The notes under the pieces: model-generated
What the model saw: the letters and a program-made list of their open reading frames with translations, nothing else
What the model was told of the DNA's origin: nothing
Databases searched by the model: none
Shown here: piece by piece, positions 54,026 to 64,000 of the stretch
Position numbering within the stretch: position 1 is the first letter of the stretch
Layout of the letters: the number at the start of each line of letters is the position of its first letter
Made by a program: the position numbers and the translations under genes
From: Hypsibius dujardini
Lineage: Eukaryota > Tardigrada > Eutardigrada > Parachela > Hypsibiidae
Reading direction: 5' to 3'
DNA: 64,000 nt
Assembly (NCBI GenBank): GCA_001579985.1
Contig: LRSR01000392.1
Coordinates: 10,001 to 74,000 of the forward strand

Positions 54026-55751
54026 TCATATCCTTGCCAGACCGCTGGCTCGATGTGGAAACCGATGCATCGTTTCGGACAGACTCGTCCGCACAGCCAA
54101 TCCACTTTGCCTCAATACATTCCGAATCGGATGATGATTGACATAAGACGTTTGTGTCCGGGTCGAGTCTTCTCTGTTGTCGTAAATGTCTATAACGCCA
54201 AGGGTTTGAGCGAGTCCCAGCACGGCTGTCGGACCTTTCGTCCCCACTTGCTGGTTATGACGGATAGCTGAGACGGCCTTAGTTAGTGCATTCGGCACAG
54301 ACCGTTGTGATCGAGCGGGTTTTCGACTACACGCGAGTTCCCGAGTCGGACCAGTCATCTCTTGGCACGAGTTAAACTGCGGCAATCCCCGACCGGCAAT
54401 CGTCAGCTCGCCCACCTTTTTACCCGTCAAAAGTCGCGGTCTCTTGAGGAACTCGAGTGAGGAAGTCGAAGACTGGATAAATGAACTGGACATTTCATCA
54501 CCCGCTTGCCATTCGTGTGACCTCCCACTGGAGGGTATATATGAGGGCAGCTCATCAATCTCCACGGCCCCGAGCGAGTAACCCTTGATGCATTCTGTGG
54601 TGAAACTGGGTGGAAGGACTTTGTGAATTGTGACTGAATCTTCCATCGGTAGTGTTGCTGCTTTGTTAGTCTGGCTTCTCTTCCAGGGAATGAGAGAAGC
54701 GTGGACGGGAGAACCGGCACCGAAGTTCCCGCGGCAGTAGGGGCAGCGATCCTTTGTGTCGGAATCACCGTTGCGTTTCCAGAGGTTGCGACAGGGAATG
54801 TGAACGTGGTTAGAGCATGTACTGGAAACACAGACACATGAATGAACAGTCAAATAGATATAAATTCGCTGTAATAGAAAACGTATTTCAATGAAAGGAA
54901 CGCGTTATGTAATAATCTAAGTCAAACATCATTAAGGTCTTGCGGTAGATGTACCGGTGTGTATTTAGTACCTGCACTGAGTGATGCCTTTGAGGGACTG
55001 GAAGAATTTATCGAAGCAGATGGGGCATTCGTCATCTCTGGTGAGAACTCGTGCCTTGTTTCTCCCTCCAGATTGGTCTTGTTTCCTCCTCTTTTCAATT
55101 TTTTTACTTTCATAAAGTTTCTCGATGCTGAAGAGCGATTTTAAATAGCTCTCATTCAGACCTTTCTGAAATAGCACTGCAATTTCAGGCAACACTTGAT
55201 TTTCTGCGTACTGACCCCACGTTCAGGCACATACGTACTCTCATTCTCCGGACGGACTTTGAACTTCTTCATTAGGAGCCAACAGATATGCAAACATGGC
55301 TCTTGGGTCTTGCGAAACGCCGGACAGTCGCACTGATGCGTCTCGCCAAGACTGACCTGAAGACCTAACAGGTAATCCATTACCTCTCCTCATACGCAGA
55401 TGGGTCTATCCCGCCATTATCCAGTCTACTAAGCGTACCTTATGGGTATCCAGTCTAAGTGTACCTTATGGTTATCCAGTCTAAGCGTACCTTATGGGTA
55501 TCCAGTCTAAGCGTACCTTATGGTTCGCCAAAGTCTAAGCGTACCTTAAGGGTATCCAGTCTAAGCGTACCTTATGGTTCGCCAAAGTCTAAGCGTACCT
55601 TATGGTTCTCCAAAGTCTCTTCATCATGTAACACAAAAGATAACGGTCCCGGTGATTTATTGATTAAAATCGTAGTGCAGGATCCGGCCTGCTGGATATT
55701 CTTTTCCAGCCCTGGCGAAGGTTTGCCCATCCATTGCAGCTTAGGAGACAT
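54026..55751 (-). CDS. ZSWIM2: ZSWIM2-like SWIM and RING zinc-finger protein
   Basis: Four exons: 55751-55599, 55356-55216, 55165-54972, 54821-54026, closing to 427 codons plus stop. Intron 2 is only 50 nt. An in-frame stop lies 12 nt upstream of the ATG. The N-terminus matches the vertebrate ZSWIM2 pattern, with the SWIM finger as C60, C62, C72, H74 (HQCDCPAF ... EPCLHICW) followed by LLMKKFKV. A RING-like finger follows (ECPICFDKF, CSTC, HIPC, RCPYC). The last 230 residues are Ser/Thr-rich. The ZZ finger and second RING of mammalian ZSWIM2 (633 aa, from memory) are not seen. ZSWIM2 (MEX) is a testis-enriched ubiquitin ligase. A strange tandem array lies at the exon 1 donor. Confidence 0.8.
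55420..55618. repeat. 26/28-bp tandem array containing the exon 1 splice donor
   Basis: On the gene's strand, CCATAAGGTACGCTTAG recurs seven times with spacings of 26, 26, 26, 28, 26 and 28 bp (plus-strand GTACC at 55435, 55461, 55487, 55513, 55541, 55567, 55595). The first unit in transcript order is the real exon 1 end: ACTTTGGAGAACCATAAG followed by GTACGC. Confidence 0.9.
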
Positions 55752-56041
55752 CTTCCATTGAATTTAGGCGACAATTACACGCGAACTTGAACGTACGGAT
55801 GACGGTGAAGTTATTCATTAGTTCTCACGACAGAGAAATCGGCATGTTCACTTTGCAAACTGGTTGCCAAGCTTAAAAATGACCGAGGTCCAAATACACT
55901 TAGCATTACTTTGTGATGTTGACCTAAACTTTCATAAATTCAGAAACTGTGGAAAAAATGAAGAAAAAGGAAAGGCAGTATGTCCAATCTAATCAGCGAC
56001 AGATCTCACGGAAACACACAACTTACAATATACAAAGCCAT

Positions 56042-59000
56042 CTAAAATATACGAGAAGGTCCGCCCCGTTTCGGTTTGATCTCACAAGTGCCGCGCAGAC
56101 ACCTTCCCACTTTAACATCATCATTAAAACACAAGGTATTGAAGGGCATGTTGTACGTATAAACAATACGACGATCAGGAAGCTGACAATTAAGCCTTCG
56201 GCACACCTGCTCCCTATTCCCGACCGCCACCGCGTCTCCTCCAACCAGTCCACACACTCCGTCGTAATCCCTCCCGAATCCCAAATCCTGGTAGCGCGAC
56301 AGAACCGTGCGGAATGTCTCAGTCGGCCTCGGGGTGAGGCAGCGTCCTGTGATTAACGGGGCGTCCTCTTCCATCATCTGCTTCACCTGCAGGTAAGAAA
56401 TGTCAACGGTTTGGAATTGAAACCAATCAAATTTGAACCGGTTGTGCACCCAACCGAACCGAGCGCAACTGCTCCGGCTTCGAACCTTTCACACCTACGG
56501 ACCTGCAATCTTGCGCAGAGACTCCACACAGGCATCACGTCAACACCCTCAGACAAGGCCGCTGCAATGGCCTCGTGAGACATGACCTGTGGCTCACCTC
56601 CTGCCGGCTTACAGTTGTTTTGATCCCCGTCGTCCCGCACGCCGATGCTATTCATGATTTCATGGGCGATCTGCATCGGCACGTTCTTGCTGAACAAGTT
56701 GTTCACGTAGACGATGGAGCAGCGGAATTGCTTCGGTTTGCAATAGCCTCCGAGGTAGCTCGCTCCGTGTGCATGGGCACTGATTGGGTTATAGGGATCG
56801 GGAACCCAAGTCGTCGTTGTAGGCGAGGTCGCGGTAGTGATTGTCCTCGTCGTCGTTGTAGTAGAAGTTTCCGCCACCGTTGGTTTCCTTGTTGCGGTCG
56901 TGATCGTTGTAGTTGGAACGACAACGGGCTCTTCATTCGCATACGGGTTATTCAACATCTTACCCCATTTGCCTTTCCGTTGTACCGGCGGAGGGATGAT
57001 CCGGGTTGGCTTCGGGGCTTCCGTGACAGGCTTCGAGGCATTTGGATGGTCAATGCCTTTGTTTTTCTCTTCATCCTGGTCCGGGCTGTACGGATCGATG
57101 TTGCTGTTCTCTTCCTCTTCCTTCGATCCGTATGGCTGATAAGTAACTTTATCTGTCGTCGGGACTAAGGGCTTTCGAGTGTCCGGCCGGTGAACTGTCG
57201 TTCGTAGAGTTCGCTGTTCGTCTTCGTATGGATTACCAAACTTCCGCTTCGTTGTACGCGGAACAGAAACGGTCCGGGCACGAGGAGGCTTGTACGGAGC
57301 GACCGTCTGTTCAATTCGCTGCTGCTCATTTTCGTACGGATTGCCATTTTTATGCTTAGTGGTTTGAGGGAGTTGGTAAGGGGCGACCGTGTGTTCGTTT
57401 TGTTCCTTATTTTGTTCCTCATTTCGTTGTTCATTTCGTTGCTCATTTTTGTAGCGATTGCCAAAGTCGCGGGTAGCTTTATGCGGGAGAGAAGAAGTTT
57501 TGGTTTGCAGCGGAACAAAAGTCACTGGGTGATGCTGACGTTCGTTTTCGTATGGATTACCAACTTTGCGGGAGGTAGTCCGGACAATGGGAACAGTCTT
57601 CGCAAAGGATCCGATGGTCGGCTTCTCTTGTTGCTCATTTTCGTAAGGTTTGCCATTGTCATGAGTAGTTGCTGTGCTCGTTTGCAGGGGTTCGTAGGGA
57701 TTGCCGTGATGTTCCTCAAGCGGATAGTCGGACTCCTCGTAAGGTGGCTCGGTAGTGTTGGATGACTTACTCGACGACTTATATCGTACCATGGTGCTAA
57801 TAACCGTTGGTTTCTCTGTCACTGGGTGATGGACGGTTATCGTTTTTGCGGTGGTCTTGGCAGCAGTTTCGAGAGGTTTGATTGTCTCGTAACCTGTAGT
57901 AAAAGTACATACTTTAGTCTTTGTAACTCACCATCTGCTGTAGTATCATCGATAAAGTCAAATGTTTTTGATCGCAAACGCATAGACGCGTTTAGACCTT
58001 CCGGTTCGGGGGGGGGGAGCATAATTTTTAATTTTTAATTTATTAAGTATGTTGGTATGATTTTGCTACTTTTACTCTAAAAAACCGTCAGGGGGTACCA
58101 TTGGGTCACTTTCGATTTCGGACAAGGGGGGGGGGGCAATTGCCCACGTGCCACCCCCTAGGACGCGCCACTGCGCAAAAGTGATCCCACTCTCTACCTT
58201 TCGCAATCTGAGAGCCGACTGATTTCACGGTAGTAGCGACAGGTTTCATCGTTGTCAAAGGCACACTTGCAGCTGTGAGAGGTATTGCTGTGGAATTCGT
58301 TCGAAGCGTTGAGGACAATGTTTGATCAGGGATGGTGTGTCCTTTACCAGTCGTGGTCGTTGTCTGAGGCTTGGTTGCCGTTGCAGAGATTTTGCTCGTG
58401 GTTGCGATTTTGCTCGTGGTTGCAGTGGTAATGGTGATTGTGGTGGTAGTTGTAGTCGTGGTGGTAGTTGTAGTCATGGTGGTAGTTGTCTTCGTGGTAG
58501 GACTGCAATTAGATATGCTTAACGCAATGCAATGAGGTTTCTTGTGAAAGCTCGCGAGGGGAGATGTAGGACGTACGCTGTGTGAAAGATCTCCCAAATC
58601 GATGGCACCAACGTGGTGGAAGGGGGTTTAGGTGTAGTTCGTCGGGGTGTTTTAACCCGGTATGCAACTTTCCCACTTTTTCGAGTCCGTGGCTCGTCGT
58701 CATCATCCTCATCTCTGCCGTTTTTGAAGAACCGTTTACCATTTCTAGACCACACAGTACAAAGCTTGGCGTCGAAATTGCTTCAATACGTCCATCGCAG
58801 TATGAACTACTACGGAATGAAGACCAAAATGTCGATGGACTTTACCGAATGCGAGAACCTCCCGTCCGTCTAACTTTTCCATCAAACTCCCGAGCATAAA
58901 CCTCCTCCGTATTTCTCATGGCAACACTAGCCGTCCCAGGAGGTGGTCCACCTATAAAACAGTTCCCAGACTACAGATAAATCTAGCACTTATTATGTAT

Positions 59001-60720
59001 ACATATATACATATATATATATGTCTGGTTATGGAATGGAGAAAAAAATCGATTGCAATACCTGCAAAAATTTGATACAGAAAGGCATCTTCCAGTTTGT
59101 GATGTGCGAAGAATCTCGAATTGTCCACTTTGCTTCGACAGGCGGACTCCAACACCTGGCTCAGTGAACTTTTCTGCTCTTTCTCCCGAATCGACGGGAT
59201 CACCTCGTTCGTTGAAATGGCCTTGAGGACCAGAATCAAGAGCTCGTCTCCCATCAGATCATCGATATACGATTGGGCGATGTTGTACATGTGCATGAAC
59301 TGGATCTCAGCCGTGAGTTTTTTGTAATTAAACGGCTGGTCCATCGGCTGTGAAACCCACAAAAACAAAAATTAATTAAGAAATCCAATCGATCGGTCCT
59401 CCCAGAAGTCAATGCACGTACCGCAATGTTGGCTCCAGCAAAGTGTTGCGCCATATCCGCATCGAAAAACGCCTTAATCAGGATATAATGACGCTTCTTT
59501 GAGGTTTCACCACCAACCATCGGTCGTTGCGGACCAAATAACGGCTCAGCCGGTCGACTGAATCTATCCGTTGCTCCCTTCTCGATTTCGTCACCATAAC
59601 GGTCCCTTCCCGGTGACCTTAACGGTGGTTCTCTCCGGTCGTTCGATTGGAAAGGATCATCGTCCCGTCGGTCATCTCTCCGTCGGCCTGACGACGCGCG
59701 TCCGTCTCTACGTCCGTCGTGGTCACGTCTTCGTGGTGGTTCGTTCCGTCTGCGTCCACGGTCTTCGTCCTCATCGTAGTCATCATTCCTCACCGGCTGC
59801 CTCCGTGGCGATGGCTGTGGCGGTCCGTGTCTCAATGGTGGTGGTGGCTGTGTCTGTCTTCCCGGTCCGCTGCCCCACCGATTACCGCGTTGAAAGAGAT
59901 ACTCCCCGTAGGATGAGGACCGGTTGTTCGGAGTATTGTTCGCTTGGAAAGGATTGATTTTCGTCTTGTGCCTGATAATGTGGGTTAAGGGGGGCAACTC
60001 GAGTCCGATCCGATGATGCAAATGTCGGGAGAGCGGTGCAATATCAAGCGGTTGCCCGTTGACGTGGATGGTCCCGCGCAGACCGTCGTCGAAGACCGTC
60101 AGACCAACCCTGTGAGCTTTAGAAATGTTACTCTCTCTTCAGGTAACAAGTTCAAATGCAAGCGCAAAGTGGGTGGCACCTGTACCTTTAGCTCCGTCGT
60201 ATGCCAGTCCCAGGTAGTTTCTATTTAAGCGACGGTCCAGATGCAGTTCACCTGCGGATGTTTTGGCGTCTGACTTGGCGAACAAGTGGAGATTTTTCCG
60301 CAGGTCCAACTGGAGAAGCTTCCCGTTGATCTCCATGTTGAAGGAGAGTGTCAACGGCATGGGATTTTTCCGACGCTTTGCAGCACGATGAAGTTTCTGC
60401 AACTCTGGAGGCACGACCCAGTCGAGAAGAATGTCGGCCGATTTCGTGGGGAATGCCAAACTGCGGAAGGGACGGAGGACTCGCAACCGTCTGGCAGCGA
60501 GGCTTTTTTGGAACAGTTTTCCCTGAAGGATCGAGCTCGACGAAGCGAAGGTGATCGGAAGTTGTGTCGTTGATGTGAAAGACTCATTCCTGGGAGCAGT
60601 GGTCGTGGTGCGTGTGTGATGGCGATGAGAATGGGTTTTGATTGATTGGACGCGGAGATGAAGGGAACTAACCACGGTCGTGTTCAGCATTAACAGCACG
60701 CCCCAAGTCAATAACAGCAT
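56042..60720 (-). CDS. ADAMTS-like pseudo-metalloprotease with Thr-rich insert, 1276 aa
   Basis: Eight exons: 60720-60186, 60116-59422, 59347-59062, 58951-58846, 58744-58577, 58502-58198, 57893-56503, 56386-56042. Every phase fits, closing to 1276 codons plus stop. Residues 1-20 are a signal peptide. The propeptide follows (LSFNMEINGKLLQLDLRKN; DDGLRGTIHVNGQPLDIAPL), then an Arg/Asp-rich linker. The first half of a reprolysin-type catalytic domain starts at about 380 (IKAFFDADMAQHF; MHMYNIAQSYIDD) and ends near 505. About 570 residues of disordered, Thr-rich sequence with roughly eight NPYENEQ-like repeats interrupt it. The second half resumes at about 1082 with HEIMNSIGVRDD (1109-1120) and the Met-turn VMS, then a Cys-rich ADAMTS-type domain. 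The canonical HExxHxxGxxHD has lost its second and third His (Asn, Arg), so no zinc proteolysis is expected. No thrombospondin repeat was seen. Confidence 0.8.
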
Positions 60721-61055
60721 GACAAATGATCAAGTCCCTTTTTGGCGCAGCTGTAGCAAGCATCACGCATTGCGGTTAATCACATGCAATTTTGCAGAAA
60801 ACTCGTTGTACAATCAGAAGGTAAATTTTTCACCTCAAAACTTCCCTTTCACTCAACAATTACAGAAGCTGAAAAACTAGGCACTGGAACAGCAACTCGG
60901 ATGATTCTTAATCGACTGATCAGCTTCATGATGAGTCTTCTTATTATCGCGCAAATTGGAATTTGATCTATTTTCACATAGCAACACCGTTTGCCGAACC
61001 TTTCAGGCGTGACGTTGTGAAACGGATTTCCGATTTCGAAATTAAACTGCCTGTT
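60721..61055. promoter_or_regulatory. 335-bp divergent promoter region
   Basis: A short spacer between the ATG of the ADAMTS-like gene (minus) and the ATG of the chitin-binding protein (plus). Both encode secreted proteins. An acceptor-like TTTCAG at about 61002-61007 could mean a noncoding upstream exon for the plus-strand gene. Confidence 0.45.
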
Positions 61056-61357
61056 ATGAAGCGAGAAACCTTCATTGCAGTTTATGCACTGCTGCCCATC
61101 TGCAGACCCATTGTCGGTCAAGTCGGTCTCCGCCCCCGTCCCAACTATGATATCGTCCCGCCGGCTCTCTTCAAGTGTTGCACCAAATTCCAGTCGGGCT
61201 TTTACGCGGATCAAGGCACGGGCTGTCAGACGTTCCACCAATGCGACAGCACCGCTTCCCAGTTAATTCAAACTGACTACAAGTGTCCCGGCAGTGATCT
61301 GTTTGACCAACTGACTTTAAGTTGCCAGTCATCGAGTACAGTTGAATGCAACAGGTC

Positions 61358-61398
<41 letters not shown>

Positions 61399-61659
61399 GG
61401 CAGACAGACAGACAGTCCTCTTTGTCGGAAATAATCAAGAAGCAAGCCGGCGTGAATAACGCTGACAATGTTTCGTTTTAGATCTGTTGCCTACGAAAAC
61501 TTCGGAAACCGCCAAATGCACAACGACACAGTGTACGCTTCCGTGGTGGAGTTAAACAGAAATTTAATTACGAGTGGCCCGTCTTTTACGAACAGCTTCA
61601 AGAACCCAAATCCAGGCAATGAAGGACCCTTCCATGTAGGGTCAGCCTGTTACCGATGA
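61056..61659 (+). CDS. secreted single-domain chitin-binding (CPAP1-like) protein
   Basis: Two exons: 61056-61354 and 61482-61659, closing to 158 codons plus stop. Residues 1-22 look like a short signal peptide (FIAVYALLPIC). One CBM14/peritrophin-A domain occupies about residues 46-97: GFYADQGTGCQTFHQCDS, then DYKCPGSDLFDQ and SCQSSSTVEC, with the usual six-cysteine pattern plus a CC pair at its start. The C-terminal 60 residues are polar. CPAP1-type proteins bind chitin in cuticle or other chitin layers. The intron holds a GACA microsatellite (61355-61412). The gene ends 77 bp from the oppositely oriented guanylate cyclase gene. Confidence 0.85.
61355..61412. repeat. GACA microsatellite in the CPAP1-like intron
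   Basis: Near-perfect GACA units that begin right at the GTCAGA donor, so the donor itself is embedded in repeat sequence. Confidence 0.9.
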
Positions 61660-61736
61660 AATTGAAGTACAGGATTGCTGTTGCAGCAAATTTGTGTTTC
61701 GACTATAAAATTACGAAATTATGTTTGGAAAAGTTT

Positions 61737-63581
61737 TCATACAGATAAAAATCCGGGGCGCCGTACGCAAACTGAGCGAATCGGATCGTGGAAAGAGAAT
61801 CTCTGTAACAGTTCATTTCTCGTGCCGTGTAACCAATGCGACATGAGGTTGCCGTTTGCACTGGGAACGAATCCTCTGGGTTCGGTGATGAAATCAGTCT
61901 TTTGAAGTAGGTCACACGATGTCTGCCCAATTAAAATCCCGGTGGCTAAAAATAACAGGCATTTTACATTGCACTGTGAATACATTATTCATATTGTCTT
62001 TTACAAAGAAGGAATCTTTTACCACTGCCCATTGAGTACATGAGTCGTAGCGCATCCCTGACAGGTTGACCGTACACCAGGAATCGTGGTATTGGTGTTC
62101 CGATGATGCCCCCATAAAGAGAACCTAAGGGTAGGAACTTCGCGTCAAGCCTCCGCGTTTTCCAATTAACAATTCTTTAACGGAAACGTTTGTTAACGTG
62201 AATTGTGCGTTAACAACGCATACCTGACGTGAAAGCAATTCGAGATTGAATCCGAACATCCTGTTTATGCGGTGCCTTCGCCTGCGAGATGGCGTTGGAG
62301 AGGTCTAGAGAATATCTCGCTGCTTGTGCCACATGGTTGTCGTTGCATTCGGGAATGCCCGCGACTGCCTGTTATTGTGACCATCGCGATGCCATTACAC
62401 AATAGTTACGATCCCAGCATTGGGTCCTTAATGTGTGAACAGTTAGCTCAATGTGCGCTCACCATGACGGTATCAAGCAGTTGTGCCAGTTTAGTCAACG
62501 GTGAAGCCGCGACCGTCTTCATGATAACCTCGTACAAGTGGTCGATGCATTGAATGACTTGTGCAGGGGTGCTGCCAACTCCAAATAGCGTTGGTGTCAA
62601 GATGTCATTGCAAACTACGGTCACGGAATCGAACTTCCGCGGTCGGTAAAGGTCTCGATCCTCTCCGTTCAGCAATCGTCTATGATACACCGATTATTGC
62701 TCAAGAAACACGTACTGCGTTCTGTGTGCAATGGCAGCAAACCTTGGCACAAAGAGCATGAGCGTTTTGAAGTAGAGCACTTGCTCACTTTCAATCTTAG
62801 CCTCTTTGACGGCAACTTCGTCTTTCAGTGACTCTGTCAGCTCCTCCAACTGCTCCATTAGCGAGTCCAAAACACTTTCTGACGCTCGAATACCCCTGTA
62901 GACAGGATTGTAATGATCGGTTGATTAGCCGGCTAAGTAAGCAAACAGACATTTGAGGCAAACGGACAAGCGGATACACGACAAACGGTCACATGACACA
63001 CGGAGAGACAGAACAAGAGACCGGTAGACGGACAAACGGACGAGTAAACGGACACACCACGAACGGACAGACGGTCACTTGATGCACGAACAGACGGAAG
63101 AAGAGACGGACAGACGGACGAGTAAACGGACAGACGGTCACTTGACACACGGACAGACGGAAGAAGAGACGGACAGACGGACGAGTAAACGGACACACGA
63201 CGAACGGACAGACGGTCACTTGATGCACGGACAGACGGAACGAGTGATGGACTGGCAAACGAGTGAAATGACAACCGACGGACGGACGGACGCTTGGCGC
63301 ACTGACGCACGGACAGAAGGACCCCGGACCACAACCGCACGGGCGCGCGGAGCACAAGCAGACAAAGCGATCGGCAGTCAGCTGTGCTTACATGTTTTTG
63401 TGTGTCCGGTGGACTGTTGCTCGTATTTCGTTCCACAGGGGCCTGTCGTACTGGTATTCGCTCCAACAGCGCTGAGCGAGGTCGCTCAAGCCAGAATTTC
63501 GATTTTTGTCAGTTCGATCGAAACCGGGTCTCATCTGCACACCATCCGCGTCTTGTCCTTGGCGCACAAATGTCGTAATGT
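61737..63581 (-). CDS. receptor guanylate cyclase, C-terminal half, degenerate catalytic site
   Basis: Six exons: 63581-63392, 62895-62716, 62679-62463, 62368-62224, 62124-62023, 61945-61737, giving 346 codons plus stop; upstream exons lie further right or beyond 64000. In order: the end of a kinase-homology domain (GLSDLAQRCWSEYQYDRPLW), a dimerisation helix (LMEQLEELTESLKDEVAV), then the cyclase domain (FDSVTVVCNDILTPTLFGVG; GIPECNDNHVAQAARYSLDL; RFLVYGQPVRDALRLM; a GFVPSANGNLMSHWLHG end). Both metal-binding Asp positions seem present (NDIL; LDTVM). The substrate-specifying Glu (usual VETIGD) reads AQLLD, and the catalytic Asn of the usual DTVNTASR has become Arg. Activity is therefore doubtful. 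Membrane receptor cyclases make cGMP; this copy may act as a partner or pseudoenzyme. Confidence 0.8.
62940..63330. repeat. GGACAGACGG-type minisatellite in a cyclase intron
   Basis: About 390 bp of imperfect GGACAGACGG and ACGAGTAAACGG units, with longer duplicated blocks of about 70-75 bp (around GGAAGAAGAGACGGACAGAC). It lies in the intron between 62895 and 63392. ORFs on both strands here are repeat readings. Confidence 0.85.
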
Positions 63582-63798
63582 CTATGCAATAAAAACGATA
63601 AAGTGTGACACTAGGGAAACTTTTCAATGCGGAAGGTCCTGGCCCAAAGGTTATGTCTGTATTGGCATCAGGTCTAAACGGTCTAGACTTCTTGCCTCTT
63701 CCTCCGAATCCCGTCTACGTCTACGTGCATCAACAAAATACCGGAATGTGCAAGTACATTGGTGATTGTTATTAGACTTTGCGCTTCGCGACCATGTA
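63582..63798. other. presumed intron of the guanylate cyclase gene
   Basis: Upstream of the acceptor at 63582-63583. An open minus-strand frame (around SRPFRPDANTDITFG) exists, but it does not match the kinase-homology domain, so I did not call an exon. Confidence 0.35.
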
Positions 63799-64000
63799 CA
63801 GTCAGCCCCAAGAAGAACTCTGCTTGCACAACATGGACTTTTTGCGCAGAGAAAGCGATATGGTGCGACAAGTGTGCCAAGAGAATGTCTTCGATATTAA
63901 GAGATGCCGGTGATTGAACCGAGTGGCCCACCAAAAATTGGTTTATCTTGCGATCTCGAAAAACAAATAACAGTTTACCTGTGTATAGGACTGCAATCAC
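63799..64000. mobile_element. Tc1/mariner-like TIR element, copy 2 (cut by window end)
   Basis: Begins CAGTCAGCCCCAAGAAGAAC after a TA, the same end as the element at 3859-4588. Inner sequence such as CCACCAAAAATTGG and TTACCTGTGTATAGGACTGC is shared. It appears to sit inside or next to the guanylate cyclase gene. Confidence 0.75.

Noticed and set aside
56575-57765. Long plus-strand ORFs rich in Val, Phe and Arg
   Set aside because: They are antisense to exon 7 of the ADAMTS-like gene, produced by the Thr-rich and NPYENEQ repeat codons.
58582-58899. Plus-strand ORFs of 105 and 86 codons
   Set aside because: The minus strand gives two exons here (58951-58846 and 58744-58577) that join the ADAMTS-like gene in exact phase.
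62933-63765. ORFs of 177 and 228 codons on opposite strands
   Set aside because: Both run through the GGACAGACGG minisatellite in a cyclase intron, and their repetitive Arg/Thr/Asp or Ser/Val/Arg content follows the repeat.

Overview
This is a window of animal nuclear DNA. Its genes are split by GT-AG introns, many of them 50-250 nt long. I rebuilt the genes by hand from splice sites, reading phase and family resemblance, with no alignment tools. A secreted protein with one peritrophin/CBM14 chitin-binding domain (CPAP1-like), beside receptor guanylate cyclase and ADAMTS-type genes, suggests an ecdysozoan or another chitin-bearing invertebrate. A CatSper3-like sperm calcium channel argues against insects and nematodes. 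A tardigrade or a similar lineage would fit, but the species cannot be fixed from this sequence.

Layout, left to right: an incomplete minus-strand coiled-coil gene (1-503); a repeat-rich gap; a small plus-strand coiled-coil ORF (6032-6328); ANKEF1 (minus, 7 exons, 1074 aa); an unrecognised plus-strand gene (14666-16262); an unrecognised minus-strand ORF (17047-18042); an unrecognised basic plus-strand protein (19960-23889, 755 aa); a TRC8-like membrane RING E3 ligase (minus, 636 aa); a coiled-coil protein (plus, 9 exons, 612 aa); CatSper3 (minus, 396 aa); an 8 kb gap with a decayed mariner and other repeats; a BTB-BACK protein (minus, 452 aa); PACRG (plus, 8 exons, 252 aa); a TPR protein (plus, about 17 exons); a ZSWIM2-like SWIM/RING ligase (minus, 427 aa); an ADAMTS-like pseudo-metalloprotease with a large Thr-rich insert (minus, 8 exons, 1276 aa); the chitin-binding protein (plus, 158 aa); and the C-terminal half of a degenerate receptor guanylate cyclase (minus), which runs toward the right edge.

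Functional themes: ANKEF1, CatSper3, PACRG and ZSWIM2 are all families tied to sperm, testis or the axoneme, so a flagellar/sperm theme runs through the window. The right end holds secreted and extracellular-matrix genes; the ADAMTS-like and chitin-binding genes are head to head, 335 bp apart.

The DNA is dense in small mobile elements. These are TA-flanked TIR elements, two TTAA-flanked piggyBac-like elements, an hAT-like element with an exact 8-bp target duplication, a 724-bp foldback element, a decayed mariner and several solo-LTR candidates. CAGACA/TGTC-type microsatellites are common, many of them in introns. The most unusual points are the mucin-like insert that splits the catalytic domain of the ADAMTS-like protein together with its lost zinc ligands, a tandem array built from the exon 1 splice donor of the ZSWIM2-like gene, and complementary CAGACA arrays that flank one ANKEF1 exon.
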